Origin: a bacterium endosymbiont of Escarpia laminata
GTDB taxonomy: Bacteria; Pseudomonadota; Gammaproteobacteria; Chromatiales; Chromatiaceae
Length of the DNA: 64,000 nucleotides
Assembly (NCBI GenBank): GCA_003660235.1
Contig: QGON01000070.1
Location: 62,001 to 126,000 of the forward strand
Reading direction: 5' to 3'
Position numbers and translations under genes: made by a program. This document shows positions 36,353 to 45,804 of this stretch, in pieces. The number at the start of each line of letters is the position of its first letter. Position 1 is the stretch's first letter. Below the pieces are notes generated by a model. That model was not told the origin of the DNA. It did no database searches and worked only from the letters and a program-made list of their open reading frames with translations.

Positions 36353-37903
36353 TTACACATCCCCGGACTGGGGATGTGCCTTCTCCATGGGTTCCAGGAT
36401 CTTGTTGACCGCATTGATATAGGCCTTGGCGGAGGCGATGACGATATCGGTATCCGCCCCCTGGCCATTGACGATGTGACCGTCCTTTTCCAGTCGCACG
36501 GTCACTTCACCCTGAGCGTCTGTGCCGCTGGTGATGTTGTTGACAGAATAGAGCTGCAGTTCGGTGCCACTCTCCACCAGCGCCTCGATCGCCTTGAATG
36601 CCGCATCTACGGGACCACCTCCGGCAGCACTGTCGGCCAGCTCTTCACCATCGACACATATCACGATGTTGGCGTGAGGGGTCTCACCGGTTTCCGAGCA
36701 GACTTTGAGGGAGACCAGCTTCACCCGCTCGTTCTCCGCCTTGGATCTTGCATCGGTAACCAGTGCCTGCAGGTCTTCATCGAAGATCTCATGCTTTTTG
36801 TCGGCAATATCCTTGAAACGGGTGAAGGCCGAGTTAAGGTCCTCCTCCGTCTCGAAGCTGATGCCGAGTTCTTCCAGACGGACACGGAACGCATTGCGGC
36901 CGGAGTGCTTGCCGAGAACCATGCGGTTATGGCTCCAGCCTACATCTTCAGCGCGCATAATTTCGTAAGTCTCGCGTGATTTGAGCACGCCGTCCTGATG
37001 GATGCCCGCCTCATGGGCAAAGGCGTTGGCACCAACGATCGCCTTGTTGGGCTGTACCGGGAAGCCGGTGATATTGGAGACCAGCTTGGAACTGCTGACG
37101 ATCTGGGTGGCATCGATGTTGGTGCTGCAGGGGAAGACGTCGGCGCGGGTACGCACCGCCATCACAATCTCTTCCAGGGAGGCATTGCCTGCCCGTTCGC
37201 CAAGGCCGTTGATGGTGCACTCCACCTGCCGCGCCCCGTTGGCCACTGCCGCCAGCGAGTTGGCCACCGCAAGTCCGAGATCGTTGTGACAGTGCACAGA
37301 GAAAATCGCCTTATCGGAGTTGGGGATACGCTCACGCAGGATCCGGATCATTTCGCCGAACTGGTGCGGAACGGCATAACCCACGGTATCTGGCACATTG
37401 AGGGTTGTGGCACCCGCATCGATCACCGCTTCGAAGATACGGCAGAGAAAGTCGATCTCGGAACGACCGGCATCCTCTGCGGAGAACTCCACGTCGTCGG
37501 TGTAGTGACGGGCTCTCTTCACCGCGCGTATCGCCTGCTCGACCACCTGATCGGGCTGCATGCGCAGCTTCTGCTCCATGTGGATCGGCGAGGTGGCGAT
37601 GAAGGTGTGGATACGTGCCGAATTGGCGGGTTTCAACGCCTCACCAGCGCGGTCGATATCCTTGTCCAGGGCGCGGGCCAAACCACAGATGGTGGAATCC
37701 TGCACCATCTCAGCCACAGCTTTTACTGCGTCAAAATCCCCGGCACTGGCGATGGGGAAGCCCGCTTCGATGACATCCACCCGCATCTTCTCCAGTGCTT
37801 TGGCGATGCGGACCTTCTCGTCCTTGGTCATCGAGGCGCCGGGACTCTGCTCACCATCACGCAGGGTGGTATCGAAAACGATCAATCTGTCTGGGTTATT
37901 CAT
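36353..37903 (-). CDS. leuA: 2-isopropylmalate synthase
   Basis: LeuA condenses acetyl-CoA and 2-oxoisovalerate in the first committed step of leucine synthesis. The 516-residue product has the TIM-barrel start [16 protein letters not shown], the [17 protein letters not shown] metal-binding His pair, [13 protein letters not shown], and a C-terminal allosteric domain for leucine feedback. A leucine-rich leader peptide with hairpins lies upstream (37995-38133), so attenuation control is expected. It ends 12 bases before the glycosylase gene. Confidence 0.97.
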   Translation of the reverse strand: MNNPDRLIVFDTTLRDGEQSPGASMTKDEKVRIAKALEKMRVDVIEAGFPIASAGDFDAVKAVAEMVQDSTICGLARALDKDIDRAGEALKPANSARIHTFIATSPIHMEQKLRMQPDQVVEQAIRAVKRARHYTDDVEFSAEDAGRSEIDFLCRIFEAVIDAGATTLNVPDTVGYAVPHQFGEMIRILRERIPNSDKAIFSVHCHNDLGLAVANSLAAVANGARQVECTINGLGERAGNASLEEIVMAVRTRADVFPCSTNIDATQIVSSSKLVSNITGFPVQPNKAIVGANAFAHEAGIHQDGVLKSRETYEIMRAEDVGWSHNRMVLGKHSGRNAFRVRLEELGISFETEEDLNSAFTRFKDIADKKHEIFDEDLQALVTDARSKAENERVKLVSLKVCSETGETPHANIVICVDGEELADSAAGGGPVDAAFKAIEALVESGTELQLYSVNNITSGTDAQGEVTVRLEKDGHIVNGQGADTDIVIASAKAYINAVNKILEPMEKAHPQSGDV

Positions 37904-37994
37904 GGCTCTGCTCCAACCACGATCGCCGAATTAAGGCTGAATCGGGATTTGAATCTAATCTGTTTGGAATGCTCTGCTGTTGCGTGCTATTTCG

Positions 37995-38032
37995 GCCCCC
38001 GCCGGGGCGCTCTCATGTATGCCCCTCAGGGC
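37995..38032 (-). promoter_or_regulatory. leucine attenuator hairpins upstream of leuA
   Basis: Reading on the minus strand, a GCCC-TGAG-GGGC hairpin (38021-38032) overlaps the end of the leader peptide. A GC-rich GCCCC-ggcg-GGGGC hairpin (37995-38008) follows. Alternating pairing of these arms, depending on ribosome stalling at the Leu codons, would give attenuation. A U-tract after the second hairpin is not evident (CGAAAUAGC), so it may be a Rho-linked or translational version. Confidence 0.5.
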
Positions 38033-38133
38033 AGCAGTCGCAGCAGCAGGCTAGAAAGGAAACCAGGCAGGCGCGCGTCACCCGCCCCAGGAAGGGATGC
38101 GGTAATCTGCTGTTGGCGCGCGAAAGAGATCAT
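38026..38133 (-). CDS. leuL: leucine leader peptide
   Basis: ATG 38133 opens a 35-residue frame, too short for usual gene calling, that ends LSSLLLRLLP and a stop. The last ten sense codons hold a run CTG CTG CTG CGA CTG CTG just before the stop and a hairpin. The first part reads MISFARQQQITASLPG. It lies 123 bases upstream of leuA in the same direction. This is the layout of the leucine-operon leader. It accounts for most of the 314 bases between leuA and pssA. Confidence 0.7.
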   Translation of the reverse strand: MISFARQQQITASLPGAGDARLPGFLSSLLLRLLP

Positions 38134-38217
38134 CTATCAGTTTCCAATGAAGATAGACCGAATATAGCGCATGCTCTGGGGTATGCCAAGCCATGAAGTT
38201 CGACCCCGCAGGTTTTT

Positions 38218-38979
38218 CTACTTCTCATCCGACAGGTTGGATCGTTCCGCCCGTCTGCTTCGCAGTTGGACCAGTGTCAACACGGGACCGGAGATGGCAT
38301 AGATCAGGAATAGCGCAAAAAGCACTGAAGGCGGATGGGTGAGCACGATGGCAAAACTCAGGGTCACCGCGACAATCACAATGAAAGGGACCTTGCCGTG
38401 AAAGTCGATCTCTTTGAAGCTGTTGTAACGAAAGTTACTGACCATCAGCAGACCGGTCAACAGTGTCAATATCGCCGCAGTCCAGCTCAGACTTTCAGCG
38501 CTCATCCCATAATCCACGCCGAGCCAGACCGCACCCGCGATAATAGCTGCTGCGGAAGGGCTGGGCAGCCCCTGAAAATAGCGCTTGTCGGCAACACCTA
38601 TCTGGGTATTAAAACGCGCCAGGCGCAACGCAGTACTGGCGGTATAGACAAAAGCGGCAATCCAGCCAAATTTACCCAAGCCTGTAAGTGCCCAAAGATA
38701 CATCACCAGTGCCGGCGCAAGCCCAAAGGCCACCATATCCGCCAGGCTGTCGTATTCGGCACCAAACTCCGTCTGGGTATTGGTCATGCGTGCCACACGT
38801 CCATCGAGGCCATCCATCAGCATCGCCACGAAGATTGCCACTGCTGCCGGTTCAAAGCGATTATTCATAGCCGCAAGAATGGCGTAAAACCCGGAAAACA
38901 GTGTCGCTGTGGTAAACAGGTTCGGCAGCAGATAGATACCGCGTCTGCGTTTTTTGCCTTTATCCGAAGATGATTCCAT
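38218..38979 (-). CDS. pssA: CDP-diacylglycerol-serine O-phosphatidyltransferase
   Basis: PssA makes phosphatidylserine, the precursor of phosphatidylethanolamine, in the inner membrane. The CDP-alcohol phosphotransferase signature is DGLDGRVARMTNTQTEFGAEYDSLAD (about residues 57-82). Seven or eight hydrophobic segments follow through the length of about 253 residues, with a charged start (GKKRRRGIYLLPNLFT) and tail. This is the membrane (type II) form, as in Bacillus. ATG 38979 is preferred; a GTG at 38988 would add three residues. Confidence 0.92.
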   Translation of the reverse strand: MESSSDKGKKRRRGIYLLPNLFTTATLFSGFYAILAAMNNRFEPAAVAIFVAMLMDGLDGRVARMTNTQTEFGAEYDSLADMVAFGLAPALVMYLWALTGLGKFGWIAAFVYTASTALRLARFNTQIGVADKRYFQGLPSPSAAAIIAGAVWLGVDYGMSAESLSWTAAILTLLTGLLMVSNFRYNSFKEIDFHGKVPFIVIVAVTLSFAIVLTHPPSVLFALFLIYAISGPVLTLVQLRSRRAERSNLSDEK

Positions 38980-39032
38980 GGTTCTCACAATCTCTTGGGG
39001 AGTCAGGACTCAGTATAAGTTGAACAGGGGGA

Positions 39033-40358
39033 TCACAACACCCCTGTCGCCTTTACATCCAGGTAGGTATTGACCAGTTCCACCGGGAGTTTGTCGGGCA
39101 CGGTATCGAGCAACAGCGCCCCCTGATGACGTAGACTATCATGGGTCAGGGAGCGGTTTGAGAGATAGTCGACCACCGATTGAAAAACCAGCGCACTCTC
39201 AAAGCCCTGCACCGGCTGTGACAGAGTCTCATCCAGCGAAGTCTCCCGCAGGTCCGCCACCACCACCAGATGCTGTCTTGTGAGCAAGGCCAGGGCACGG
39301 GAGAGTTCAGCACGATCATCATCCCGGCTGTTGGTAATCAGAATCACCATCGCCCGCCGACGCTGCAGGGAGGTCAGTTCACGGGCAGCCGCCATATAAT
39401 CCGCCGCCTCCAGGGTCGAGTCGAGATCATAGGTGCGATCCAATAAACGGCGGATCAGATCCCCCCCCTTGGCTGGTGGTTGCCACCGCTTCACCCCACC
39501 GAAGGCGAGAAACCCCACCGCATCCCCCTGCCTTGCCGCAACATAGGCAAGCAACAGCATGGCATTGAGTGCATGATCGAGATGGGCACCGCCTCCATCC
39601 ATGTGACGCATATGACGTCCGCAATCCAGCAAAAAGACAAGCTGTTGATCCCGTTCGTCCTGATACTCTTTGGAGATCAGGCGGCGGTAGCGGGAACTCG
39701 CCTTCCAGTCGATCTGCCGCATGGAGTCGCCCGCGCGATACTCCCGCAGTTGATGAAAATCGCTCCCCTCTCCCCGCCGTCGCCGGTGGCGCACACCCAG
39801 CTGGCTCAACTTATTGTCGGTGGCGAGCAGGGCGAAATGGGCAATCTCGCGGAAGTTGGGAAAGACCCGCACAGTCTCCTGCAGCGGCAGATGTATCTTG
39901 CGGCGCCAGAGGCGCAGTGGTGAACGAAGAACGATATCACTGCCGTTGAAGTGACCATCTCCCCGTCGCTCAGGGAGGATGCGGTAAGCCAGTGTCGCCG
40001 AGCGGCCTGCCGGAAGCTTAAATTCACGAGGCAGCCCTTCCACACCATAATCAGGGGGATGAAAATCATGTACCACCAAACTGAGACCATGGCCACTGCG
40101 ATTCTCCAGCTGCAGTTCCACCGGCGACCATACCCCCACCGGAATACTGCCGCGCACCCGGCGGGTCAACTTTGGTGGAACGATACGCAGCGCCTGAAAA
40201 AAATCGAGCATCATCGCAGCAACCAATAGTGCTGCTGCGCCCTTCCAAACCAACCCAAGTGTCGGCTGAAAAGCGGTAATCAGTGCCAGAACCAGCAACA
40301 CCAGAACAAGATAGAGTAAGTTACGATCCGGGATCGTGGAAAATAGGGGACGCACCAC
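39033..40358 (-). CDS. DUF58 domain protein of the MoxR system
   Basis: The 441-residue protein has two N-terminal membrane helices (about 13-52), a beta-rich extracytoplasmic segment, and a DUF58 region GEGSDFHQLREYRAGDSMRQIDWKASSR (about 215-245) followed by a vWA-like fold (FLLDCGRHM). DUF58 proteins act with MoxR AAA+ ATPases in envelope assembly. moxR is 13.7 kb upstream instead of adjacent, and a stub of a DUF58 5' end follows moxR directly (53941-54039). The start is GTG with GAGGA upstream. Confidence 0.87.
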   Translation of the reverse strand: MVRPLFSTIPDRNLLYLVLVLLVLALITAFQPTLGLVWKGAAALLVAAMMLDFFQALRIVPPKLTRRVRGSIPVGVWSPVELQLENRSGHGLSLVVHDFHPPDYGVEGLPREFKLPAGRSATLAYRILPERRGDGHFNGSDIVLRSPLRLWRRKIHLPLQETVRVFPNFREIAHFALLATDNKLSQLGVRHRRRRGEGSDFHQLREYRAGDSMRQIDWKASSRYRRLISKEYQDERDQQLVFLLDCGRHMRHMDGGGAHLDHALNAMLLLAYVAARQGDAVGFLAFGGVKRWQPPAKGGDLIRRLLDRTYDLDSTLEAADYMAAARELTSLQRRRAMVILITNSRDDDRAELSRALALLTRQHLVVVADLRETSLDETLSQPVQGFESALVFQSVVDYLSNRSLTHDSLRHQGALLLDTVPDKLPVELVNTYLDVKATGVL

Positions 40359-40439
40359 GTTTTCCTCATATCAGTTGTTGTTTGGTAAGGTGAAATACTA
40401 TATATGAAAAAATTGGTCATGGAGGACTGTCATTACCCA

Positions 40440-40695
40440 GCGTACCCCATCATTTAATTCAAAGGGAAAGAATCGCCAACCATGTTTCTTCGCAGAAGAT
40501 AATTACCGATTTTACCTTCAATGGTTGCGGAAATATGCCGAAAAAACAGACTGCATGGCAGGTGAAATCCAAAAGGCAACAAATGGGAATTATGCGTTAG
40601 GGAACGAGTGTTTTAAGAATGGCGCAGAAAATATGCCGGCAAGGCGTGTGGTTCCGGGTAAGCCGGGGAGACCGCGGAAAAACCGGGATAGTTGA
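40440..40695 (+). pseudogene. internally deleted RAYT (REP-associated tyrosine transposase)
   Basis: The reading VPHHLIQR, then after a lost G the frame CFFAEDNYRFYLQWLRKYAEKTDCM, is the start of Y1-type RAYT transposases. It jumps directly to a C-terminal part GEIQKATNGNYALG, NMPARRVVPGKPGRP with a stop at 40695. The catalytic middle (HUH and Tyr region, about 130 residues) is missing. It sits between the DUF58 gene and the cytochrome cluster. The remainder of 40359-40746 holds no gene. Confidence 0.7.
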
Positions 40696-40746
40696 CTAAA
40701 AACGTGGTGAGTCCCCTATTTCAGCGTTTCCGCTTATTTCATTTCC

Positions 40747-41499
40747 CTATCGAGATGCCAGTTTCGAGCAGAAGGAAACATAATAGACACCCATAGTGCT
40801 GAGCCCCTCAATTCCCATCGCACAGTAGTAAGGTCTTGCCTCCTTAGTATAGGGATCTATCCCCTGTTTTTCGAGTTGTGCGGCCACATCGTCCAATGAA
40901 ATCTCTCCATTATCGCTAACAGTTTCGTTTTCATCCACGGAGTCGATAAATGTCTGCGGCTGACTATTGAGAGGAGGATCGATTGTAATATCATAATGCT
41001 GATGTGCATATTGCAGTGTGGATTGAAGTTCTGCAATGCTTGCATTGAGATGTGGACTTTCACTGGCCTGCATTCTGTCCACATCATTTTCCAATATGCT
41101 GATTGCCTCTTTCTGAACCAAGGGTCTGATTGATGGATCCAGAACATCTATGCGTTTTGCCAGTCTGAGCAGGAGAGCCGGTGAAAGTGAATCGATGAAG
41201 TCAGGATTCGATTCGAGAATCACGGTTTGACTAGCCAGTAATTCGACCTCATCCAGCAAACGCTTTGTATCATGCGTTTGAATTGTTTGCCCCCACTGAG
41301 TGGTCACGGAATGGGTATAACTATTTGCTGATGCAAGAACATAAGGCTCTACCGCAGCAACGGGTGTCACCACAAACAGGCTAACAACAAAATGTGCGAT
41401 TTTGTACCTGTTGAGTATGAAATCCGCATATTTCAGTGTTGCAGCGTATCTGGCATTCTTCCTGACTAGCGTTGCGAAGTTGTTATGTAGGACTTTCAT
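40747..41499 (-). CDS. exported helical protein of unknown function
   Basis: The 250-residue product has a basic start and a signal or anchor segment (about 35-50, IAHFVVSLFVVTPVAAV). The mature part is mostly helical and ends in a short segment with two Cys (YYCAMGIEGLSTMGVYYVSFCSKL), which may be disulphide-bonded. No domain recognised. It lies at the edge of the cytochrome cluster on the opposite strand. Confidence 0.55.
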   Translation of the reverse strand: MKVLHNNFATLVRKNARYAATLKYADFILNRYKIAHFVVSLFVVTPVAAVEPYVLASANSYTHSVTTQWGQTIQTHDTKRLLDEVELLASQTVILESNPDFIDSLSPALLLRLAKRIDVLDPSIRPLVQKEAISILENDVDRMQASESPHLNASIAELQSTLQYAHQHYDITIDPPLNSQPQTFIDSVDENETVSDNGEISLDDVAAQLEKQGIDPYTKEARPYYCAMGIEGLSTMGVYYVSFCSKLASR

Positions 41500-42083
41500 T
41501 GCTGCACCTGCTGATTATATTTCCGTTATCCAGAATATCGGTGCCATAACAGGACTTCTTCAGTCGCCAGTTCACACTTCTCCCGGCATTGGCGCACACA
41601 TTTTTTTACCCCCCGAAGAAGTGAGATCAAGTTCACGCTTTTTCCCGGAAATGGGCCAAAAAACGGACTTACGCCTTCGTGTTACAGGAAATAAAACCGT
41701 GCAGGCAGGGAAATGGATTCAGTTTTCCATGCCTTGATTGAGTTTCTATTGATCGATTTCTGACGACGAAGGGAAGGTACTTCTGATTTTTGGGAAGGTA
41801 TGGACTAGAGAAGGGATGCGAGGGGGGTGTTCAAGTAAGTTCAGTCTATCTGTATAGACGTCCAGGAGACTGCCGGATTTACCGACTCCAAAAGGAAGTT
41901 GGAAGACTTCTTTATTGAGATTCTACTGATTGGCCAAGCCATGGAGCTGGCGAAGCTGGACAACATAAGTCCGCATGGGAACTCAGCATCGTGACCGACA
42001 AATGGTGTTTGATTGCATTGGCTTGGATCTAAAACAGTTACACGCCCTGACGGGCTAAGGCCCAATCGTCACCACATTCTAAA
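41500..42083. other. gene-poor interval with possible gene fragment
   Basis: No intact gene is seen in these 584 bases. On the plus strand around 41845-41993 a frame reads QETAGFTDSKRKLEDFF and ILLIGQAMELAKLD before a stop. It looks like the tail of a helical protein but has no visible start, so it may be a relic. A short GCCC/GGGC hairpin lies near 42045. Confidence 0.3.
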
Positions 42084-42806
42084 TCAGGGGGCCACTTTAC
42101 TTTGAGAGAACGTTGTGTTTTCGAGCATGACCTTGTACGTGTAGCCCGAACCGAGATCTATGTCATTCCTTAGCACACCGCTGGCAATTACCAGATCACC
42201 AGGTGAAACCAGCTCCAAAGAGGTTGCAATCAACTTGTTGTTTGGTTTTGTGCCGGTACCATCCTGCAAGGTAATCCAGTTCTTGCCCATGATGCTCTGA
42301 TTAACCTTAATGACTCTTGCGCGCAGGCTTACCGACTGGTCTTTCAGCTGGGCCGACCCTTCAAGGATATCAGCAATCGTCTTGCCGTCAGCCAGCGGGG
42401 GGATCTCCCCTGGTGCGGGCACCTGAACTGAAACGGATTTTTGAAATACCCTATTTTCAGCTCCATGGCCTTCCGCTTCTTTCGCTGCACGGTGAATGTT
42501 GTCGACATCCTGTCCCACTCGGTGGGCCATCTGTACAAAGAAGACCGACTCAAACGTCCTGTCCAGAGTTCTGCTGTAAAAATCCCTCATCTCCATGCCG
42601 CCACTGAACTTGACCTTGTCTCCCACAACTACCGGCAAGCGACTGGCTGCAATCCATATGCCCTGTTCTTTGAGCCGCAAGTAGGTATAGCTCCCCACGT
42701 CGATGGCTTCGGTCACGGTACCTGTTCCCGAGTCCGTTTTTTCCGCTGCGATTGCTGTTGAAAGCGTCAGGAGACAAATCATTAATATCGATAATATGAA
42801 TTTCAT
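42084..42806 (-). CDS. exported protein with two OB-fold-like domains (NrfJ-like)
   Basis: The 240-residue protein has a signal peptide (residues 1-20, ILSILMICLLTLSTAIAA). Two beta-rich segments follow: GTVTEAIDVGSYTYLRLKEQ...GDKVKFSGG (about 28-90) and ARVIKVNQSIMGKNWITLQDGTG...GDLVIASGVL (about 160-235), both with OB-fold character. Similar proteins lie beside nitrite-reductase (nrf) or multihaem cytochrome genes in metal-reducing bacteria. It is divergent from the cytochrome operon and probably a periplasmic accessory. Assignment is by pattern. Confidence 0.55.
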   Translation of the reverse strand: MKFILSILMICLLTLSTAIAAEKTDSGTGTVTEAIDVGSYTYLRLKEQGIWIAASRLPVVVGDKVKFSGGMEMRDFYSRTLDRTFESVFFVQMAHRVGQDVDNIHRAAKEAEGHGAENRVFQKSVSVQVPAPGEIPPLADGKTIADILEGSAQLKDQSVSLRARVIKVNQSIMGKNWITLQDGTGTKPNNKLIATSLELVSPGDLVIASGVLRNDIDLGSGYTYKVMLENTTFSQSKVAP

Positions 42807-43105
42807 GGGAAAGCCTCTTGGTGCCTGCTACAAGGAAAGTCACAGCATAGCTGCTTGATAAATTTGGACGGGGTCTATTCTTGACTAACAAGCAAGCAAC
42901 CTCGCCGCACCAGCAGCTAGAGGTTCAACCCGCATCCAGAAATACTTATTCTTCTCACTAAAATATACCATCTACCGGCAAGCAGGATAAACCTTAGTCC
43001 TAGGCACCGGATACATACGTGTTAGGCTAACATACATTTAAGCGTACCTGATAAGCATTCCAAATACATTAGTACCGAGTGATGCTCTACCTTGGGAGTA
43101 GAAAA

Positions 43106-44227
43106 GTGAATTTTGAGTTGACAAAACGTTCTTTGAAACCCACGTTGCAGTCTGGTTTTCTATTGGCAGCTGCTGTTAGTGGTATGCTGCTGGTTTCCGG
43201 GTGTGCCACTCACACGCCAACCCCGGAAGCCAAGGTAACATTACCTGAGCAATTTGTGTGGCCCGCGCCCCCGCAACAACCCCGCGTCCGCTATCTCGGC
43301 AGTCTGAAATCCCTCGAAGACGTGGCCGGCAAACCACAGAAAAGCCTGCGTGACAAACTGCTCGGCAGTAAGGAGGAGGAGCACCGCGCCCTGGTTAAAC
43401 CTTACGGTGTACACAGTGATTCGAAAGGACGGGTCTTCGTCGCCGATTCCGGCATCGCTGGCCTGGTGGTGTTTGACCTCGAGAAGAAAGACCTGTCCAT
43501 CTGGGGTGTCAGTGGACCGGGAGCGCTGCGAAAACCGTTAGGTGTGACAACCGACGCACAGGGTAATGTGTACGTCAGTGATGTCATTGACCATCGAGTG
43601 GTGGTTTTCGACTACGAAGGCAACTACCTCAATGCATTTGGCGGGCAAGACACCCTGATTACGCCGGTAGGTATGGTTTTCAATGACAGAACCCAGCGCC
43701 TTTACGTGGTGGACGCCAAGAAACATCAGATCATCGTATTCGACCGTGAAGGAAATGTGGATTTCACCATCGGCGAGCACGGTGGCGAAACCGGCAACTT
43801 AAACTCCCCGACCAACATCGCGATGGATGAGGAGGGCCGCCTTTATGTAGCCGACACGTTGAACTTCCGCGTTCAAATATTTACAGCGGACGGTACCCAT
43901 ATCAGCACTTTTGGCAAGGTTGGCGACGGTAGAGGTAATTTTAGCCGCCTGAAGGGGATCGGGGTGGACAGCCAAGGACACATTTACGCGGTCGATGCCG
44001 CATTTAATAATTTTCAGGTATTTGACCGGGAGGGGCAGCTGCTGTTGGTCGTTGGCCAGGCAGGTACCGGCCCGGGGGGGTTTTATCTACCGGCGGGCGC
44101 CCACGTGGATCAGAACAACCGGATTTTTATCGCCGATCAGTTCAACATGCGGATACAGATGTTCGAATACCTCGGAGAATCAGACACACCGCCACCACCA
44201 TTATCGACAATTTCTAATAATCCATAA
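43106..44227 (+). CDS. NHL-repeat (six-bladed propeller) lipoprotein
   Basis: The product has an N-terminal lipoprotein signal with lipobox LLVSGC (Cys about 33). After a Pro-rich link (FVWPAPPQQPRVRYLG) about six NHL repeats follow, each like GVTTDAQGNVYVSD...RVVVFDYEGN. NHL propellers bind proteins or ligands at their open face. GTG 43106 with GGGAG seven bases upstream is preferred over 43079. It leads a cluster of c-type cytochromes and resembles the second NHL lipoprotein at 48445 (shared RPY/KPYGV start and RIQ-F-YL end). Probable outer-membrane accessory of an electron conduit. Confidence 0.87.
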   Translation: MNFELTKRSLKPTLQSGFLLAAAVSGMLLVSGCATHTPTPEAKVTLPEQFVWPAPPQQPRVRYLGSLKSLEDVAGKPQKSLRDKLLGSKEEEHRALVKPYGVHSDSKGRVFVADSGIAGLVVFDLEKKDLSIWGVSGPGALRKPLGVTTDAQGNVYVSDVIDHRVVVFDYEGNYLNAFGGQDTLITPVGMVFNDRTQRLYVVDAKKHQIIVFDREGNVDFTIGEHGGETGNLNSPTNIAMDEEGRLYVADTLNFRVQIFTADGTHISTFGKVGDGRGNFSRLKGIGVDSQGHIYAVDAAFNNFQVFDREGQLLLVVGQAGTGPGGFYLPAGAHVDQNNRIFIADQFNMRIQMFEYLGESDTPPPPLSTISNNP

Positions 44228-44444
44228 AAGATGGGGTAATACCCCCATTGATGATTGTCATTGACTATCATAATATTCCCATTGCGCCGGTGGGACTATA
44301 TTCCCAATCAAGTATAAAGACGCGGCCGGACGGCGTCAGAAAACGCTTTGAAAAAAGCAACAGTCACAAAGCAGCTAGCAGTAAGCTTGCGGTAAATAAA
44401 AAAGCATAGGTGCTCCATTTTCAATCCTTGTAGGGAGTATTTTC

Positions 44445-45053
44445 ATGAAAAAAACGTTTGCGATCTTAAGTTTTCTACTTTTCTCCATGGTCCTGTCAGG
44501 CACGGCAGTTGCGGCCAGCATTGTCGGTTCAAGTCATGACCTGACGGGTACAGGTGTTTCAGCATCGGTTTGTGTGTTCTGCCACACGCCTCACAACGCA
44601 AGCACTACGAATTTAACAACTCCATTGTGGAACCGTGTTGACACGACATCAACTTTCCAAATGTACGACAGTCCCACGTTCGATATGAGTCCTGGCGGGG
44701 GCGCCCAGCCGGCCGGCGTCTCACTGGCATGTCTAAGCTGTCATGATGGAAGCCTCTCCGTGGATCAATTACTCAATATACCTGCCGATTTTGTCGCCAA
44801 TGCAGGCACTGTGGGCGGACTCGGAACCGACTTGAGAAATGATCATCCAATCTCCTTTGGTTACAACGTTACTTTGGATCCGGCTTTCGAGCCTGCTGGT
44901 GCCGTAGTTGCTGCCGGGCTGCCATTGTTTGGCGCTGCTGGGGATCAGGTCGAATGCGGAACCTGCCACAATGTGCATGATCCGGCAATCAGTAAATTCC
45001 TGCGCATAAGCAATACCGCCAGTGCTATGTGCACGGCCTGCCACATTAAATAA
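44445..45053 (+). CDS. tetrahaem c-type cytochrome
   Basis: The 202-residue protein has a signal peptide (residues 1-23) and four CXXCH haem sites: CVFCH, CLSCH, CGTCH and CTACH. The contexts VFCHTPHNAS, LSCHDGSLS, GTCHNVHDP match the doubled-CXXCH family common in metal-reducing bacteria. It is shorter than but homologous in layout to the large cytochrome at 49454. It lies between the first NHL lipoprotein and two trihaem genes. It probably hands electrons across the periplasm or the outer surface. Confidence 0.9.
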   Translation: MKKTFAILSFLLFSMVLSGTAVAASIVGSSHDLTGTGVSASVCVFCHTPHNASTTNLTTPLWNRVDTTSTFQMYDSPTFDMSPGGGAQPAGVSLACLSCHDGSLSVDQLLNIPADFVANAGTVGGLGTDLRNDHPISFGYNVTLDPAFEPAGAVVAAGLPLFGAAGDQVECGTCHNVHDPAISKFLRISNTASAMCTACHIK

Positions 45054-45075
45054 CTGCTCAAGCCAACCTCACCGC

Positions 45076-45750
45076 ATGCATACTAGGGCGGATAAGTTGA
45101 AATATGGAACCAGGGCAATGCAAATTGCCCTGGTTCTTACTAGTGTGCTGATCATATCTTCTTGCAGCACTCAAACCCGGCAGTTGTTTTTTGATATCCA
45201 GCCACCCACGTCCGAGGAGCTGGCTGAGAAAAAGCAAAAAGAGGAAGCTGCACTGGCTGCATTGCAGGCCCGGAATAAACAGAAAAACCAGCTGACAGGC
45301 ACTGAGGGAATGCCTTTCGGTAGATCTGATGATAATCTGCCGCGACCGGAAATCGAGTCAGTCATGGATTGGAAAAAGGCACAGAAGATGCTGCCAAGGG
45401 ATTACAAGAAAGGCATCGACTGGTCCGCCGCGCTGGAACAGGGCCTGATACGGCCGCGCACCGGAGCGGATCCCCGGGCAGAGTGGGCCTCCGCTTTCCA
45501 GTGGGACTTTATCATCAAGGCTAAAAAGCCTAAGAACCATGCATATTTCCCGCACTCGGCCCATACCGAGTGGCTGGGTTGCAAGAACTGTCACAACACC
45601 TCTCTCTATCCCTATAAAAGAAACCCAGCTACGATGAAGGAGATGAAGAAAGGTGCATCCTGCGGTGCCTGTCATGGCAAGAAGAAAGTGGCTTTCTCCC
45701 TGAAGGCGTGCAAGCGCTGCCATCTAAACAGGAAGAAGAAGAAAAAGTAA
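45076..45750 (+). CDS. trihaem c-type cytochrome lipoprotein
   Basis: A lipoprotein signal ends in IISSC after a basic start. A charged helical segment follows (about 40-80, AEKKQKEEAALAALQARNKQ). The haem domain lies in the last 80 residues: CKNCH, CGACH and CKRCH with FPHSAHTEWLGCKNCH, the c7-like binding pattern. The C-terminus is a run of lysines. The start could be ATG 45076 or 45118; 45022 overlaps the previous gene too far. It probably sits on the outer membrane or in the periplasm next to the porin. Confidence 0.8.
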   Translation: MHTRADKLKYGTRAMQIALVLTSVLIISSCSTQTRQLFFDIQPPTSEELAEKKQKEEAALAALQARNKQKNQLTGTEGMPFGRSDDNLPRPEIESVMDWKKAQKMLPRDYKKGIDWSAALEQGLIRPRTGADPRAEWASAFQWDFIIKAKKPKNHAYFPHSAHTEWLGCKNCHNTSLYPYKRNPATMKEMKKGASCGACHGKKKVAFSLKACKRCHLNRKKKKK

Positions 45751-45804
45751 TGCTTTTGCCGTTTGTTCTGGCGGCATGCCGATACATGTTGTAAAGGTAG
45801 GTGT

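Noticed and set aside
36998-38167. 389-residue plus-strand frame opposite leuA and its leader
   Set aside because: Antisense shadow of leuA; it also crosses the leader peptide and has no ribosome site or domain.
41841-42065. 74-residue minus-strand frame
   Set aside because: No domain, no ribosome site, and the opposite strand shows a more protein-like fragment; neither is convincing as a gene.
44330-44425. Possible cyclic-di-GMP riboswitch before the tetrahaem gene (GCTTT-GAAA-AAAGC hairpin followed by CACAAAGC)
   Set aside because: The ACGCAAAGC core, the GG-CUA strand and the second stem with AUGG-AGCC are absent, so only a vague likeness remains.
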